This document shows, piece after piece, positions 1 through 8,240 of a DNA stretch of 64,000 bases (within the stretch, counting starts at the first letter, position 1; every line of letters starts with the position of its first letter). Source of the DNA: Spirochaetes bacterium GWB1_60_80 (lineage in GTDB: Bacteria; Spirochaetota; Spirochaetia; Treponematales; UBA12059). Location of the stretch: positions 50,591-114,590 of the forward strand of contig MIAR01000011.1 of NCBI GenBank assembly GCA_001829185.1, written 5' to 3'. Position numbers and translations under genes: made by a program. A model generated the notes under the pieces. The model worked only from the letters and a program-made list of their open reading frames with translations, searched no databases and had not been told where the DNA came from.

Positions 1-353
1 TGACGGCCGAAATTCAGTCGGCCTTGGATGCCAATCTGTCAACTGTCTACATCAAGGCTAGCGGTCGACGCTGGCTGGCAAAGCTTTTCTTCGGCATCGT
101 GGAACGCGACCTGGCCGACCAAGCCGACGCTTTCGCCGATGAGGTCTACCGCTTCGAGAAAGACGCCTTCGACTACGGCTGCGCCAAACCGGACGCACCC
201 GAAATAAAGAATTACGATTATAACGTCCTCAACGCCTATCTGCCAAGCAAGCGCCGGTCGCGCCGTGGCGCCGAGAAAATATCGCTGCTGATGTACCTAC
301 ACAAGGATTTGGTTCGGGCCAAGCGCATACCTTACCAAGAGGGGATTAGATGA
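1..353 (+). CDS. C-terminal end of an unrecognised protein (cut by window edge)
   Basis: The reading frame is open from the first base of the window and ends in TGA at 351-353, so this is the 3' end of a gene that starts upstream. A TTG at 24 is the first start-like codon but is probably internal. The visible tail of about 116 residues is rich in charged residues (motifs VERDLADQADAF, LPSKRRSRRGAEK) and has no membrane segment. I recognise no family. The stop overlaps an ATG (ATGA) that would start a 21-codon reading frame, which suggests a once-coupled downstream gene. Confidence 0.6.
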   Translation, partial: TAEIQSALDANLSTVYIKASGRRWLAKLFFGIVERDLADQADAFADEVYRFEKDAFDYGCAKPDAPEIKNYDYNVLNAYLPSKRRSRRGAEKISLLMYLHKDLVRAKRIPYQEGIR

Positions 354-415
354 AGGTGGGTACGGTCGTCAACCTGACGGAACCGATCACCGACCTTGCA
401 GATCAGATTGTCTGA
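350..415 (+). other. Tiny ATGA-coupled reading frame, possible gene remnant
   Basis: An ATG overlapping the upstream stop as ATGA opens a frame of 21 codons (MKVGTVVNLTEP...) that ends at TGA 413-415. The first dozen residues look like the first beta-strand of a sugar-isomerase/epimerase TIM barrel, but this resemblance is weak and impressionistic. It may be the decayed 5' end of a second gene in the upstream operon, or chance. Confidence 0.25.
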
Positions 416-448
416 GTTAGCAACATAGCTAGCCCCAAGGAGAAAACC

Positions 449-622
449 ATGAAAGTACGAAAGCCACAAGCCCAGCGGGTCGCCGGGTTGGCCCTGCTGT
501 TTCTGGTAATCGGCCTGGCCATACTGGCGCCGTTATCGGCCGGCGCGGAAACTACAAAATCGAATGCCGTGCGGCCTACAAGCTGGATCGACGATCCGGA
601 CGAACCTGACAATCCAAACTGA
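449..622 (+). CDS. Small secreted peptide (57 aa)
   Basis: ATG at 449 follows a good ribosome site (AAGGAG at about 437-442). The 57-residue product starts MKVRKPQAQR and has one hydrophobic stretch of about 20 residues (LALLFLVIGLAIL). A likely signal-peptidase site follows at LSAGA/ETT. The mature part is only about 25 residues and ends in an acidic, proline-rich tail (WIDDPDEPDNPN). It stops 5 bp before the 3' end of the convergent sensor-kinase gene. Codon use is like its neighbours. No family is recognised. The signal peptide, ribosome site and a stop just before the neighbour make it a plausible real gene. Confidence 0.6.
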   Translation: MKVRKPQAQRVAGLALLFLVIGLAILAPLSAGAETTKSNAVRPTSWIDDPDEPDNPN

Positions 623-626
623 GGAC

Positions 627-3341
627 TTAGCCTTTTAAGCCAGAGCGCCCGCGCGCCAACAGCCTGGCCACGATGGTTTCCAGCTCGTCTGGCCGGAAGT
701 TTCCTTTCTGGAGCAGGGCGTTAGCTTGTTCGCCTAGGCGTTGGCGCTCGGCGGCGGTCAATTCTTTGGCGGTCACCACCACTACCGGGGTGGCCGCCAA
801 GGCTGGGTCGGCGCGCAGGGCGGCAAGCACCTCGAAGCCATTCATGTCTGGCATCATCAGATCCAGCACCACCACGTCCGGCCGCTGGGTGCGGATCTGC
901 TCCAGACCGGTGCGGCCGTCACCAGCCTGGAGTATGGACAGTCGCGTCGGGCTCAGGATGCGCTTGATGATGTCCAGCGAGTCGGGATCGTCGTCGATAG
1001 CCAGTACCGTGCCGCCAGCCGGCGCGTATTTCTCGGCCAGCTCAATTAAGCTGAGGGCGTCGAAGGGTTTGGAAAGGTAGTCATCGGCGTCCAAATAGAG
1101 GGCACGCTGGTTCTCCTGGGTTATCGAGCAGATGATAACCGGGATGTCGCGCGTCTCGGGCGTGTCCTTGAGCGACTTGAGGACGCTCCAGCCGTCGGCG
1201 TTGGGCATCAACACGTCCAGGACGATGACGTCGGGCCGGAACTCACGCGTCTTTTGCAGCGACAGCCGGGAATCGGACAGCGTCAGCACCCGGTACTTGC
1301 CTTGCCGGAGCATGTGCACCATGAGGGCGCAGGACGAGCTGTCGTCGTCGATGACCAGCACGCAGGCGTCGGAAGGTTGGTCGGCGGTCGGCGCCGTATC
1401 GGTCCAGGTTTCGCGCTGGCCGGCTGCGCCTGGCTGGCCGGCTTGGCCCGGCCGAGCCTCGGCCAAGGGCAGCGTAAAACTGAAGGTCGAGCCTTCGCCT
1501 ACCACGCTGCGCACGCTGATGCTGCCGCCGTGCATTTCCACGAAGTGCTTGGAAATGGCCAGGCCGAGGCCAGTGCCGGTGGTGCCATGGGCATTCTCGC
1601 CCTGGACAAACTCCGAGAAGATGGTCCGCTGCTCGGTGGCTGGGATTCCCTTGCCGGTATCGACGACCGAGACTTCCACCAAGCCAGCGGCGGAACCGTC
1701 GGCCAAGCCGATGGTGATAGAACCCTGCGGCGTGAACTTGACGGCGTTGGCCACCAGGTTGAGCAACACCTGGCGGATGCGTCCATGGTCGACATGGACC
1801 AGGCGGTCGACGGCATCGGGCGCTACGGCCAGGGTAAGCGGCTTGCCGGCCACCAAGGCTTGGGCGGTATGCAGCACCTCGTCGACGATGGCGCGCAGGC
1901 GCACGTCCTCCACCACCAGCTCCATGCGGCCCACCTCGATCTTGGCCAGGTCGAGGATGTCGTTAATCAAGCCTAACAAATGCCGACCGGCTTCCTCCAC
2001 CCGGCCGATGATCTCGGCCTGGCCGCCAGAAAGCGCGCCCTCGGTGCCCTGGTTCAGGAGGTAGGCAAAGTTGATGATGGCGTTGAGGGGCGTGCGCAGC
2101 TCGTGCGACATCCTGGCCAGGAAGGTGGACTTCATGCGGTTGGCGTCCTCAGCCTCGGTGCGGGCTTGCTGGGCGGCCTCAAACAGGCGCACGTTCTGGA
2201 TGGCCACGGCCACTTCGGTGCCGATGAGGGAAAAGAATTCGAAGTCCTGGTCGTCATAAAGCTCGTAGATCTCATAGCTCTGGATGGCCATGACGCCGAC
2301 GATTTCGTTGCCGGCCAGCAGTGGCACGCCCATCCAGCTCTTGGCCGGTTCGCCGCGCTGGGCGATGCCCGAACTTGAATAAAAGGCGTGCTGCTGTTCA
2401 TGGTTGCCGAAATGCACCGGCTGGCGCTGGCGCAGAATGTAGCCGGTGATACCCTTGTCGATATCGCGCCGGCTTGGCTCCAGGCGCGAACCATGATCTA
2501 CCTGGATGGCGAACTCGTAGTCCGGGCTGCCTTCGACGAAGGTGACGATGTAGAAATTGGTAGTGTCGAACAGGCGGCTGATCTGAACCAGCACGGTCTC
2601 GAGCACCTCGGACTGCTTGTGCATGGTGGCCAAGGCGCGCCCGATTTCGGCCAGGCTGGCGAAGCGCTCGATGCGGCGGCTGGCGGCTTCGTAGGAGCGG
2701 GCGTTCTCGATGGCGATGACGCCCAGCCCGGCCAGGCCTTCCAGGTAATCGAGATCGGCCTCGACGAAGGCCGGCTCGTCGGCGTCGCGCCAGACGGCCA
2801 TGATGCCGACGCTGCGGCCGCCAGACAAGAGAGGCACGGCCATCAGCTTGTCGTCTTCCTGCGATTCCGGCGTACCGGCGATCTCGATGCCGCGCTGGTC
2901 GTTCAAGGTATCGTTGATGATCTCGGCCACCCCGGTCTGGGCCACCGTGCCGAGGATACCGATGCCATACTCGATACGCTCGCCCAATAATTCGCCGGCG
3001 AAGGCGCCTTCGGCGGCTACTCCGTACATGACGTTCCGGCTCTTCTCGACCAGATACACGGCCGCCGTACTGCGGGTCAACGCCGAGCGGGCCCGCGCCA
3101 CGATGCGGGCTAACACCTCGTTCTGGTCGCGCGATTCCAGCAAATCACGGGCGGTATCGAGGAAGCCGGCCATGTTATGCGAATCGATCTTGCGGTGCAG
3201 CCTTTTCACGAGCGCGTCCTCCCCGAATAACCTGGACAATTTCGGCCATTGTAGCATGGATTGCCGAAAAGCGGAATTTTTTTTGGCGCGGACTTGTCTG
3301 GGCCGGCCCCAAGCCCCCTCCCCGGCGAGGGCCGCCCTCAA
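627..3341 (-). CDS. GAF-GAF hybrid sensor histidine kinase with two receiver domains
   Basis: Cytoplasmic hybrid kinase of about 900 residues with no membrane segment. Order: two GAF sensor domains (about 58-215 and 225-390), a HisKA dimerisation helix with phospho-acceptor His in MSHELRTPLNAI, a HATPase domain (NLVANAVKFT, DTGKGIP, GTGLGLAISKHF), then two receiver domains (LVIDDD with IVLDVLMP, and LAIDDD with VVLDLMMPDMNG). The TTG at 3341 overlaps the stop of the upstream kinase gene. An ATG at 3257 (MLQWPKL) is the alternative start and I cannot decide between them. Overlap with the next gene upstream implies one operon of two hybrid kinases. There is no output domain, so the signal must leave by phosphotransfer. 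The ligand of the GAF domains is unknown. Confidence 0.9.
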   Translation of the reverse strand: MRAALAGEGAWGRPRQVRAKKNSAFRQSMLQWPKLSRLFGEDALVKRLHRKIDSHNMAGFLDTARDLLESRDQNEVLARIVARARSALTRSTAAVYLVEKSRNVMYGVAAEGAFAGELLGERIEYGIGILGTVAQTGVAEIINDTLNDQRGIEIAGTPESQEDDKLMAVPLLSGGRSVGIMAVWRDADEPAFVEADLDYLEGLAGLGVIAIENARSYEAASRRIERFASLAEIGRALATMHKQSEVLETVLVQISRLFDTTNFYIVTFVEGSPDYEFAIQVDHGSRLEPSRRDIDKGITGYILRQRQPVHFGNHEQQHAFYSSSGIAQRGEPAKSWMGVPLLAGNEIVGVMAIQSYEIYELYDDQDFEFFSLIGTEVAVAIQNVRLFEAAQQARTEAEDANRMKSTFLARMSHELRTPLNAIINFAYLLNQGTEGALSGGQAEIIGRVEEAGRHLLGLINDILDLAKIEVGRMELVVEDVRLRAIVDEVLHTAQALVAGKPLTLAVAPDAVDRLVHVDHGRIRQVLLNLVANAVKFTPQGSITIGLADGSAAGLVEVSVVDTGKGIPATEQRTIFSEFVQGENAHGTTGTGLGLAISKHFVEMHGGSISVRSVVGEGSTFSFTLPLAEARPGQAGQPGAAGQRETWTDTAPTADQPSDACVLVIDDDSSSCALMVHMLRQGKYRVLTLSDSRLSLQKTREFRPDVIVLDVLMPNADGWSVLKSLKDTPETRDIPVIICSITQENQRALYLDADDYLSKPFDALSLIELAEKYAPAGGTVLAIDDDPDSLDIIKRILSPTRLSILQAGDGRTGLEQIRTQRPDVVVLDLMMPDMNGFEVLAALRADPALAATPVVVVTAKELTAAERQRLGEQANALLQKGNFRPDELETIVARLLARGRSGLKG

Positions 3342-5542
3342 GGCTCCTCTTGATCGTCGTTGGCCGGCTCGGGGATGTCTGGCTCGGCCACGGCTTGCAG
3401 GGCTTCGCTCAGCTCGGCGATGCTGTATGGCTTCCAGATATAGTGACGCAAGCCGAGTTCGGCCAGTTTGACCAGGGTTTCCTCTTTGATGTACCCGGAG
3501 GCGATGATGAAGCGGGCGCCGCTGTCCAGGGCCAGGATGGCCCGCAAGGCTTCCAGCCCGTCCATTACCGGCATCACGATATCCAAGAGCACGGCGTGCA
3601 CCTTACCCAGATTGGCCTGGTAGAGGCGCACTGCCTCCTGCCCATCCACCGCCAGCAATACTTGGTAGCCCAGCTTTTCGAGCATCTTGCGGGCCGTCAG
3701 CCGAATGATTTCCTCGTCGTCGACCAGCAGCACCAAACCCGAGCCGGATTTGACCGAAACCGTGGCCGCCGCTACCGCATTGACCTCGCCGGCCGGCAGA
3801 TAGACGCGGAAAGAGCTACCCTTGCCCAGTTGGCTATCAACCGTAACGGCGCCATGCAGTTCCTTGATCAAGCTGAACACCGCCGATAAGCCAAGGCCAG
3901 TACCTTGGCCAGGATCCTTGGTGGTGAAGAAAGGCTCGAAAATCCGGCCCACGCTTCCCGGATCGATGCCGCTGCCCGAGTCGCGCACCTCGATGCTGAC
4001 ATAAGCGCCCGGCTCGATACCATACGACGAAGAGCGGCAGAAGGCTTCATCTAGTTCCAGCGACATAGTCAGGAAGGAAAGGCTACCGCCGTCGGGCATG
4101 GCCTGCGCCGCGTTGATACCCATGTTAAGGAGGGCGTTGCCCAGCTGGGCCGGATCGCCGTGAATCCAAGGCTGGGTGGCCCGAAAACTAGTGCTAATGT
4201 CGATATTGCGATCCAGGCTGCGCTTCAGGATGGATACCGTGTCCTCGATAACGCCGTGGACGCTGAAATTAACGCGGGTGATTTCAGCTTTGCGGCTGAA
4301 GGCCAGCAGGCGCGAGGTCAGCGCCGCCGCCCGCTCGGTGGTCTTGAGTATCAGGTCGGCGTAGCCACGCACTTCGCCGCCCAGCGTGCTATCCAGACTG
4401 ATAAGCTGGGTCGCCCCCATGATACCGGCCAGCATGTTGTTGAAGTCGTGGGCCACGCCGCCGACCAGGCGGCCTACCGACTCCATTTTCTGCGACTGCA
4501 TCAGCAAGGCGTGCAGGTGGCTGCGCTCCTCTTCGAGGCGGACGCGCTCGGAAACGTCACGCACCACCGCCAAGACCTCGTTGACACCGAACAGCACGTA
4601 GCGGGCCTCAAACCATTGCGTCTGGCCGCCGCTTTCCATGCTGTAGGTAGTGTACTCGGCCTGGCGCGAGCCCAGAACGGCCTCCACCTTCTGCCTGGTC
4701 AACCTGGCCAACTCCGAGGGAAACACTTCGCTGGCCAGACGGCCGACCAACCCCATCGCGGGGCGCAGTAGCTCCTGGATCCGCCGCTGCGGATAGCAGT
4801 CGACGATACGGCAGTCCGGCGAAAAAACAAACATCAGGTCCGGGTTGGCATCCAGCAAGGCTCGGTTCTGTTCCAGGGCGTGTTGCAGATCGAGCTGGAT
4901 CTGCTGGCTCTCGGAGATGTCACGCACGTTGGACAACACTCCGCGGATGGCCGGCTCGTGCAGCAGGTTGCGGGTCACGGCTTCTAGGTAGATCCAGCCC
5001 TTAGACTTGTGCTTGTGCCGGTAGCGCACCTTGGCCACCGCGCCTGGCCGGCGGCACAGATCCGCCCAGAGGGGGGCGAGAGTCACCAGGTCATCGGGAT
5101 GAATCATTTCGAAGAACGGTACGGCCAGTTCGGCCAAGCTGTAACCGGTTATTTCCTCGGCCACCGGGCTGACGTAGCGCTGCCGGCCGTCGGCGTCGAT
5201 GATGACGACGATGTCGCTGGAATTGCCGACCAGCAGGCGGAACTTGTCTTCGCTGGCCTGCAGGTCGGCGCCGCACTGGCGCAACGTTGCCCGCAGCCGG
5301 CGGTTCCTGGCCCAGACGGCTAGTATCAGAAGGACAAGGCTAGCCAGAACGGCCAGGGGCACCCAGGCAACCTGCCGGTCGCCACCGACCAACAGGCCGC
5401 TAGCGTGAAGACGGTAGGGAATAAAGCCGGCCACGGTCAACAGGCACCATACGCCCGGCAGACAAATTCGCTCTTTCAAACTCGACGCTCCAGGAATCGC
5501 TAACTTGGCTGATATTGAGGGGCTAATCCCGTTCCCTGCCAA
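3338..5542 (-). CDS. Membrane PAS-PAS hybrid sensor histidine kinase with receiver
   Basis: Hybrid kinase of 734 residues. Two hydrophobic segments near the N-terminus (about 28-52 and 59-77) anchor it with almost no extracellular part. Two PAS domains follow (about 95-215, FRLLVGNSSDIVVIID; about 225-345, LLDANPDLMFVFSPD). The histidine box GGVAHDFNNMLAGI is of the HDFNN type. The ATPase domain has NMGINAAQAMPDGG and GQGTGLGLSAV. A C-terminal receiver has LVDDEE and VLLDIVMPVMDG. The start is a TTG at 5542 behind a weak AGGG. Its stop overlaps the start of the GAF-GAF kinase gene, so the two are co-translated and may exchange phosphoryl groups. Confidence 0.9.
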   Translation of the reverse strand: MAGNGISPSISAKLAIPGASSLKERICLPGVWCLLTVAGFIPYRLHASGLLVGGDRQVAWVPLAVLASLVLLILAVWARNRRLRATLRQCGADLQASEDKFRLLVGNSSDIVVIIDADGRQRYVSPVAEEITGYSLAELAVPFFEMIHPDDLVTLAPLWADLCRRPGAVAKVRYRHKHKSKGWIYLEAVTRNLLHEPAIRGVLSNVRDISESQQIQLDLQHALEQNRALLDANPDLMFVFSPDCRIVDCYPQRRIQELLRPAMGLVGRLASEVFPSELARLTRQKVEAVLGSRQAEYTTYSMESGGQTQWFEARYVLFGVNEVLAVVRDVSERVRLEEERSHLHALLMQSQKMESVGRLVGGVAHDFNNMLAGIMGATQLISLDSTLGGEVRGYADLILKTTERAAALTSRLLAFSRKAEITRVNFSVHGVIEDTVSILKRSLDRNIDISTSFRATQPWIHGDPAQLGNALLNMGINAAQAMPDGGSLSFLTMSLELDEAFCRSSSYGIEPGAYVSIEVRDSGSGIDPGSVGRIFEPFFTTKDPGQGTGLGLSAVFSLIKELHGAVTVDSQLGKGSSFRVYLPAGEVNAVAAATVSVKSGSGLVLLVDDEEIIRLTARKMLEKLGYQVLLAVDGQEAVRLYQANLGKVHAVLLDIVMPVMDGLEALRAILALDSGARFIIASGYIKEETLVKLAELGLRHYIWKPYSIAELSEALQAVAEPDIPEPANDDQEEP

Positions 5543-5579
5543 CTATAGCCACCCTGGCCGGCTTGTCAAGCATAACTGA

Positions 5580-6047
5580 CTAGGCGCGCGAACCATCCGT
5601 GCTGGCTAACGGCCCGGTATGATGCTGCCTGACCATGGCGGCGTAAGCCGACCAGAACAAGGGCCAGGCGTCGGCCGGCAACAGGTCCACAGCGGCAGCC
5701 ATATTGGCTTCCACCAAATCGGCCCAACCCGCGGTTCGCGGTCGCTCGATGAAGGCCTCGATGCGGAAAGCGACAAAGCGGCCGGCCGGAACGAAGCGGC
5801 CGTAGCGAGCCTGGCGCGTAAACACGGCCATGTTATAGTTTTGGCACAGGGAGGAATAGCGTTCGGTGAGCGCTGGCAGGTCAGCCAAATCGACTAGGAC
5901 AGTGCGGTCGGCCAACCCGTCCCAGGCCGGCCCGGCAGCCGGCGCCGGCGTTTCAAGGGCCGCGATGGTACGCCAGGCTACCGCGCAATAGTCGTCGCCA
6001 TAGCGTTCGGATAAGGATCGGCCCAGGGGTTTCCAGAAACCGGGCAC
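5580..6047 (-). CDS. Hypothetical protein (155 aa)
   Basis: The reading frame begins with GTG at 6047, just after an in-frame stop, and ends 37 bp before the PAS kinase gene. The product is soluble, rich in Trp and Tyr, with motifs DDYCAVAWRTIAALE, NYNMAVFTRQARYGRF and WPLFWSAYAAMVRQHH. No signal peptide or membrane segment. It lies between the hut genes and the kinase pair, on the same strand as both. I do not recognise a family. The 147 bp between it and hutU holds nothing I can name. Confidence 0.5.
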   Translation of the reverse strand: MPGFWKPLGRSLSERYGDDYCAVAWRTIAALETPAPAAGPAWDGLADRTVLVDLADLPALTERYSSLCQNYNMAVFTRQARYGRFVPAGRFVAFRIEAFIERPRTAGWADLVEANMAAAVDLLPADAWPLFWSAYAAMVRQHHTGPLASTDGSRA

Positions 6048-6194
6048 TTCGCCGGCTACCGATTGCCATTCCTGGCGCTGCCGGCTAGGCCGGCGGCCGC
6101 TACCGTCCAGCCGGCGAGAGCCAGGCCGAGGCGGGCCGCTGCAGATGATCGGCGCTTGTGCCCGTGATGCATGGCCAGCTTGTGCGCCAGCATG

Positions 6195-8213
6195 TTATTT
6201 ACCATTAACCGTCTGCTCGATCAGCCCGTCGTCCACGGTATAAGGCAGCGTGATGTGGCCCAGTTGGCGGTAGCGGCTGTTGTACTCGGCGCAAACTTCC
6301 ATGGCGTGCGGGTTGCGCGCCCAGGCGCGGCGGGCCACGCCGCCCATCACGTCCCAGGGCATGGCCATGGCTAGGATGGTGTCCACCCGTTCCGAGCCGT
6401 CCAGCAGCATGCCGAAGCCGCCGTTGACGCTCTTGCCGATGCCGACGCCGCCGCCGTTGTGCAGGGCTATCAGGCTCATGCCGCGGGCCGCGTCGCCGGC
6501 GAAATTCTGCACCGCCATGTCGGCCATGACGTTGGAGCCGTCCTTGATGTTGGACGTCTCGCGGAAGGGGCTGTCGGTGCCGCCGCAGTCGTGGTGGTCA
6601 CGGCCTAGCATGATCGGCCCGACAACGCCTGAGCGCACCATATCGTTGAACTTGAGGGCGATCTTGGTGCGGCCCATGGCGTCCTGGTAAAGAATGCGCG
6701 CCTTGGTGCCCACCACCAGGCGGTTCTTCTCGGCGTCGCGGATCCAGACCCAGTTGTCGCGGTCCTGGCCGCGGCGCGTCGGGTCGATGCAGTCCATCGC
6801 CGCCCGGTCAGTGCGGCGCAAATCCTCGTCCTTGCCGGACAGACAGACCCAGCGGAAGGGTCCGTAGCCATAGTCAAACAGCTCCGGCCCCAGGATATCC
6901 TCGACGTAGCTCGGGAAGATGAAGCCGTCCTTCTCGTCGACGCCGTTGCGCGAAACGTCCTTGGCGCCGGCGTCATAGACGGCCTTGAGGAAGGAGTTGC
7001 CGTAGTCGAAGAAGTAGGTTCCCTGGGCGTGTAATTTCTTGATAACTTCAAAGTGGCGTAGCAGGCCTTCGTCCACCAGCCTGGCGAATAGTAGCGGGTC
7101 GTCGCGCAGCAGGCGGGTGCGTTCCTCGAAGCTGATGCCGGCCGGGCAGTAGCCGCCCTCGTAGGCGGCGTGGCAGCTGGTCTGATCGGACAAAAGATCG
7201 ATTTTGATGCCATGTACATCGGCATATTCCAGCAGGTCGACGACGTTGCCGCGAAAGGCGATGGCGATAGCCTCCCCGGCGGCCTGGGCCTGGGCGGCGT
7301 GGTCGAAGGCGCCGGCCGGCGTGGTTTCCACGCAGGACACCCAACCTTGGGTGTGCCGGGTTTCGACGCGGCTGGGGTCAACCTCGGCGATGATGCTGGC
7401 GGCGCCAGCAATGACGGCAGCCTTACCCTGGGCGCCGGACATGCCGCCCAGACCGGAAGAGACGAACAGCCGGCCTTTGAGGTCGCCGTCCTGGGGAATG
7501 CCCAGCTTGAGGCGGCCGGCGTTAAGCAGCGTGTTGAAGGTGCCGTGAACGATGCCCTGCGGCCCGATGTACATCCAGCCGCCGGCCGTCATCTGGCCGT
7601 AATTGGCCACGCCCAAGGCGGCGGCGTGGTTGAAGTCCTTGAGGTTGTCGAACATGCCGATCATCAGGCCGTTGGTGATGGCCACCCGCGGCGCCAGGCT
7701 GTGGCTCTTGAACAGCCCCAACGGATGGCCCGACTCGATGACCAGGGTGCTGTGGTGGTCGAGCTGCTGGAGGTATTCGCGGATCAGGCGGTACTGCAGC
7801 CAGTTTTGGCAGACCTGGCCGGTCTCGCCGTAAGTGACCAGCTCATAGGGATAGAGGGCGATGGCGAAGTCCAGGTTGTTGTCGATCATCACCTGGAAGG
7901 CGCGCCCCTCCAGGCAGCGGCCCTCGTAGTCCTCGATGGGCCGGCCGACGATGGATCCGGCCGGCCGGAAGCGATAGGCGTAGATGCGGCCATGTACGCG
8001 CAACTCGGCCAGGAATTCCGGCGCCAGTTGGGCATGGAATTGCTCGGGCAGGTAGCGCAGGGCGTTGCGCAGGGCCAGCTGTTCGTGCGCGGCCGTCAGC
8101 TTGGCCTCGCGGCGCGGGGCGCGGCGAATGCCGGCCTGAAAGATCGGAGCGGGAGGGAGCTGGTCAAAATCAAGCCGGATGGTCATGGCGCCGGCGCTTT
8201 CCTGATTGGTCAT
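6195..8213 (-). CDS. hutU: Urocanate hydratase, long form
   Basis: Second step of histidine breakdown: NAD-dependent hydration of urocanate to imidazolonepropionate in the cytoplasm. Typical motifs are NYGQMTAGGWMYIGPQG, SSGLGGMSGAQGKAA and DQTSCHAAYEGGYCPAG, the last holding the family's conserved Cys-containing loop. At 672 residues it is about 110 longer than the usual enterobacterial or Bacillus enzyme (about 555) and matches the long type known from animals and some bacteria. It follows hutH by 27 bp with a strong AAGGAGG ribosome site, so hutHU is one operon. Confidence 0.96.
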   Translation of the reverse strand: MTNQESAGAMTIRLDFDQLPPAPIFQAGIRRAPRREAKLTAAHEQLALRNALRYLPEQFHAQLAPEFLAELRVHGRIYAYRFRPAGSIVGRPIEDYEGRCLEGRAFQVMIDNNLDFAIALYPYELVTYGETGQVCQNWLQYRLIREYLQQLDHHSTLVIESGHPLGLFKSHSLAPRVAITNGLMIGMFDNLKDFNHAAALGVANYGQMTAGGWMYIGPQGIVHGTFNTLLNAGRLKLGIPQDGDLKGRLFVSSGLGGMSGAQGKAAVIAGAASIIAEVDPSRVETRHTQGWVSCVETTPAGAFDHAAQAQAAGEAIAIAFRGNVVDLLEYADVHGIKIDLLSDQTSCHAAYEGGYCPAGISFEERTRLLRDDPLLFARLVDEGLLRHFEVIKKLHAQGTYFFDYGNSFLKAVYDAGAKDVSRNGVDEKDGFIFPSYVEDILGPELFDYGYGPFRWVCLSGKDEDLRRTDRAAMDCIDPTRRGQDRDNWVWIRDAEKNRLVVGTKARILYQDAMGRTKIALKFNDMVRSGVVGPIMLGRDHHDCGGTDSPFRETSNIKDGSNVMADMAVQNFAGDAARGMSLIALHNGGGVGIGKSVNGGFGMLLDGSERVDTILAMAMPWDVMGGVARRAWARNPHAMEVCAEYNSRYRQLGHITLPYTVDDGLIEQTVNGK

Positions 8214-8240
8214 CGTGATCCTCCTTGAGTTATGCTTTAC

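Noticed and set aside
1132..2064. Long plus-strand ORF of 310 codons
   Set aside because: It is antisense to the GAF hybrid kinase, has the Ser/Arg/Thr-rich makeup of a GC-rich shadow frame, and shows no domain.
7170..8228. 352-codon plus-strand ORF
   Set aside because: Antisense to hutU, which is unmistakable; low-complexity Gly/Ala/Val shadow.
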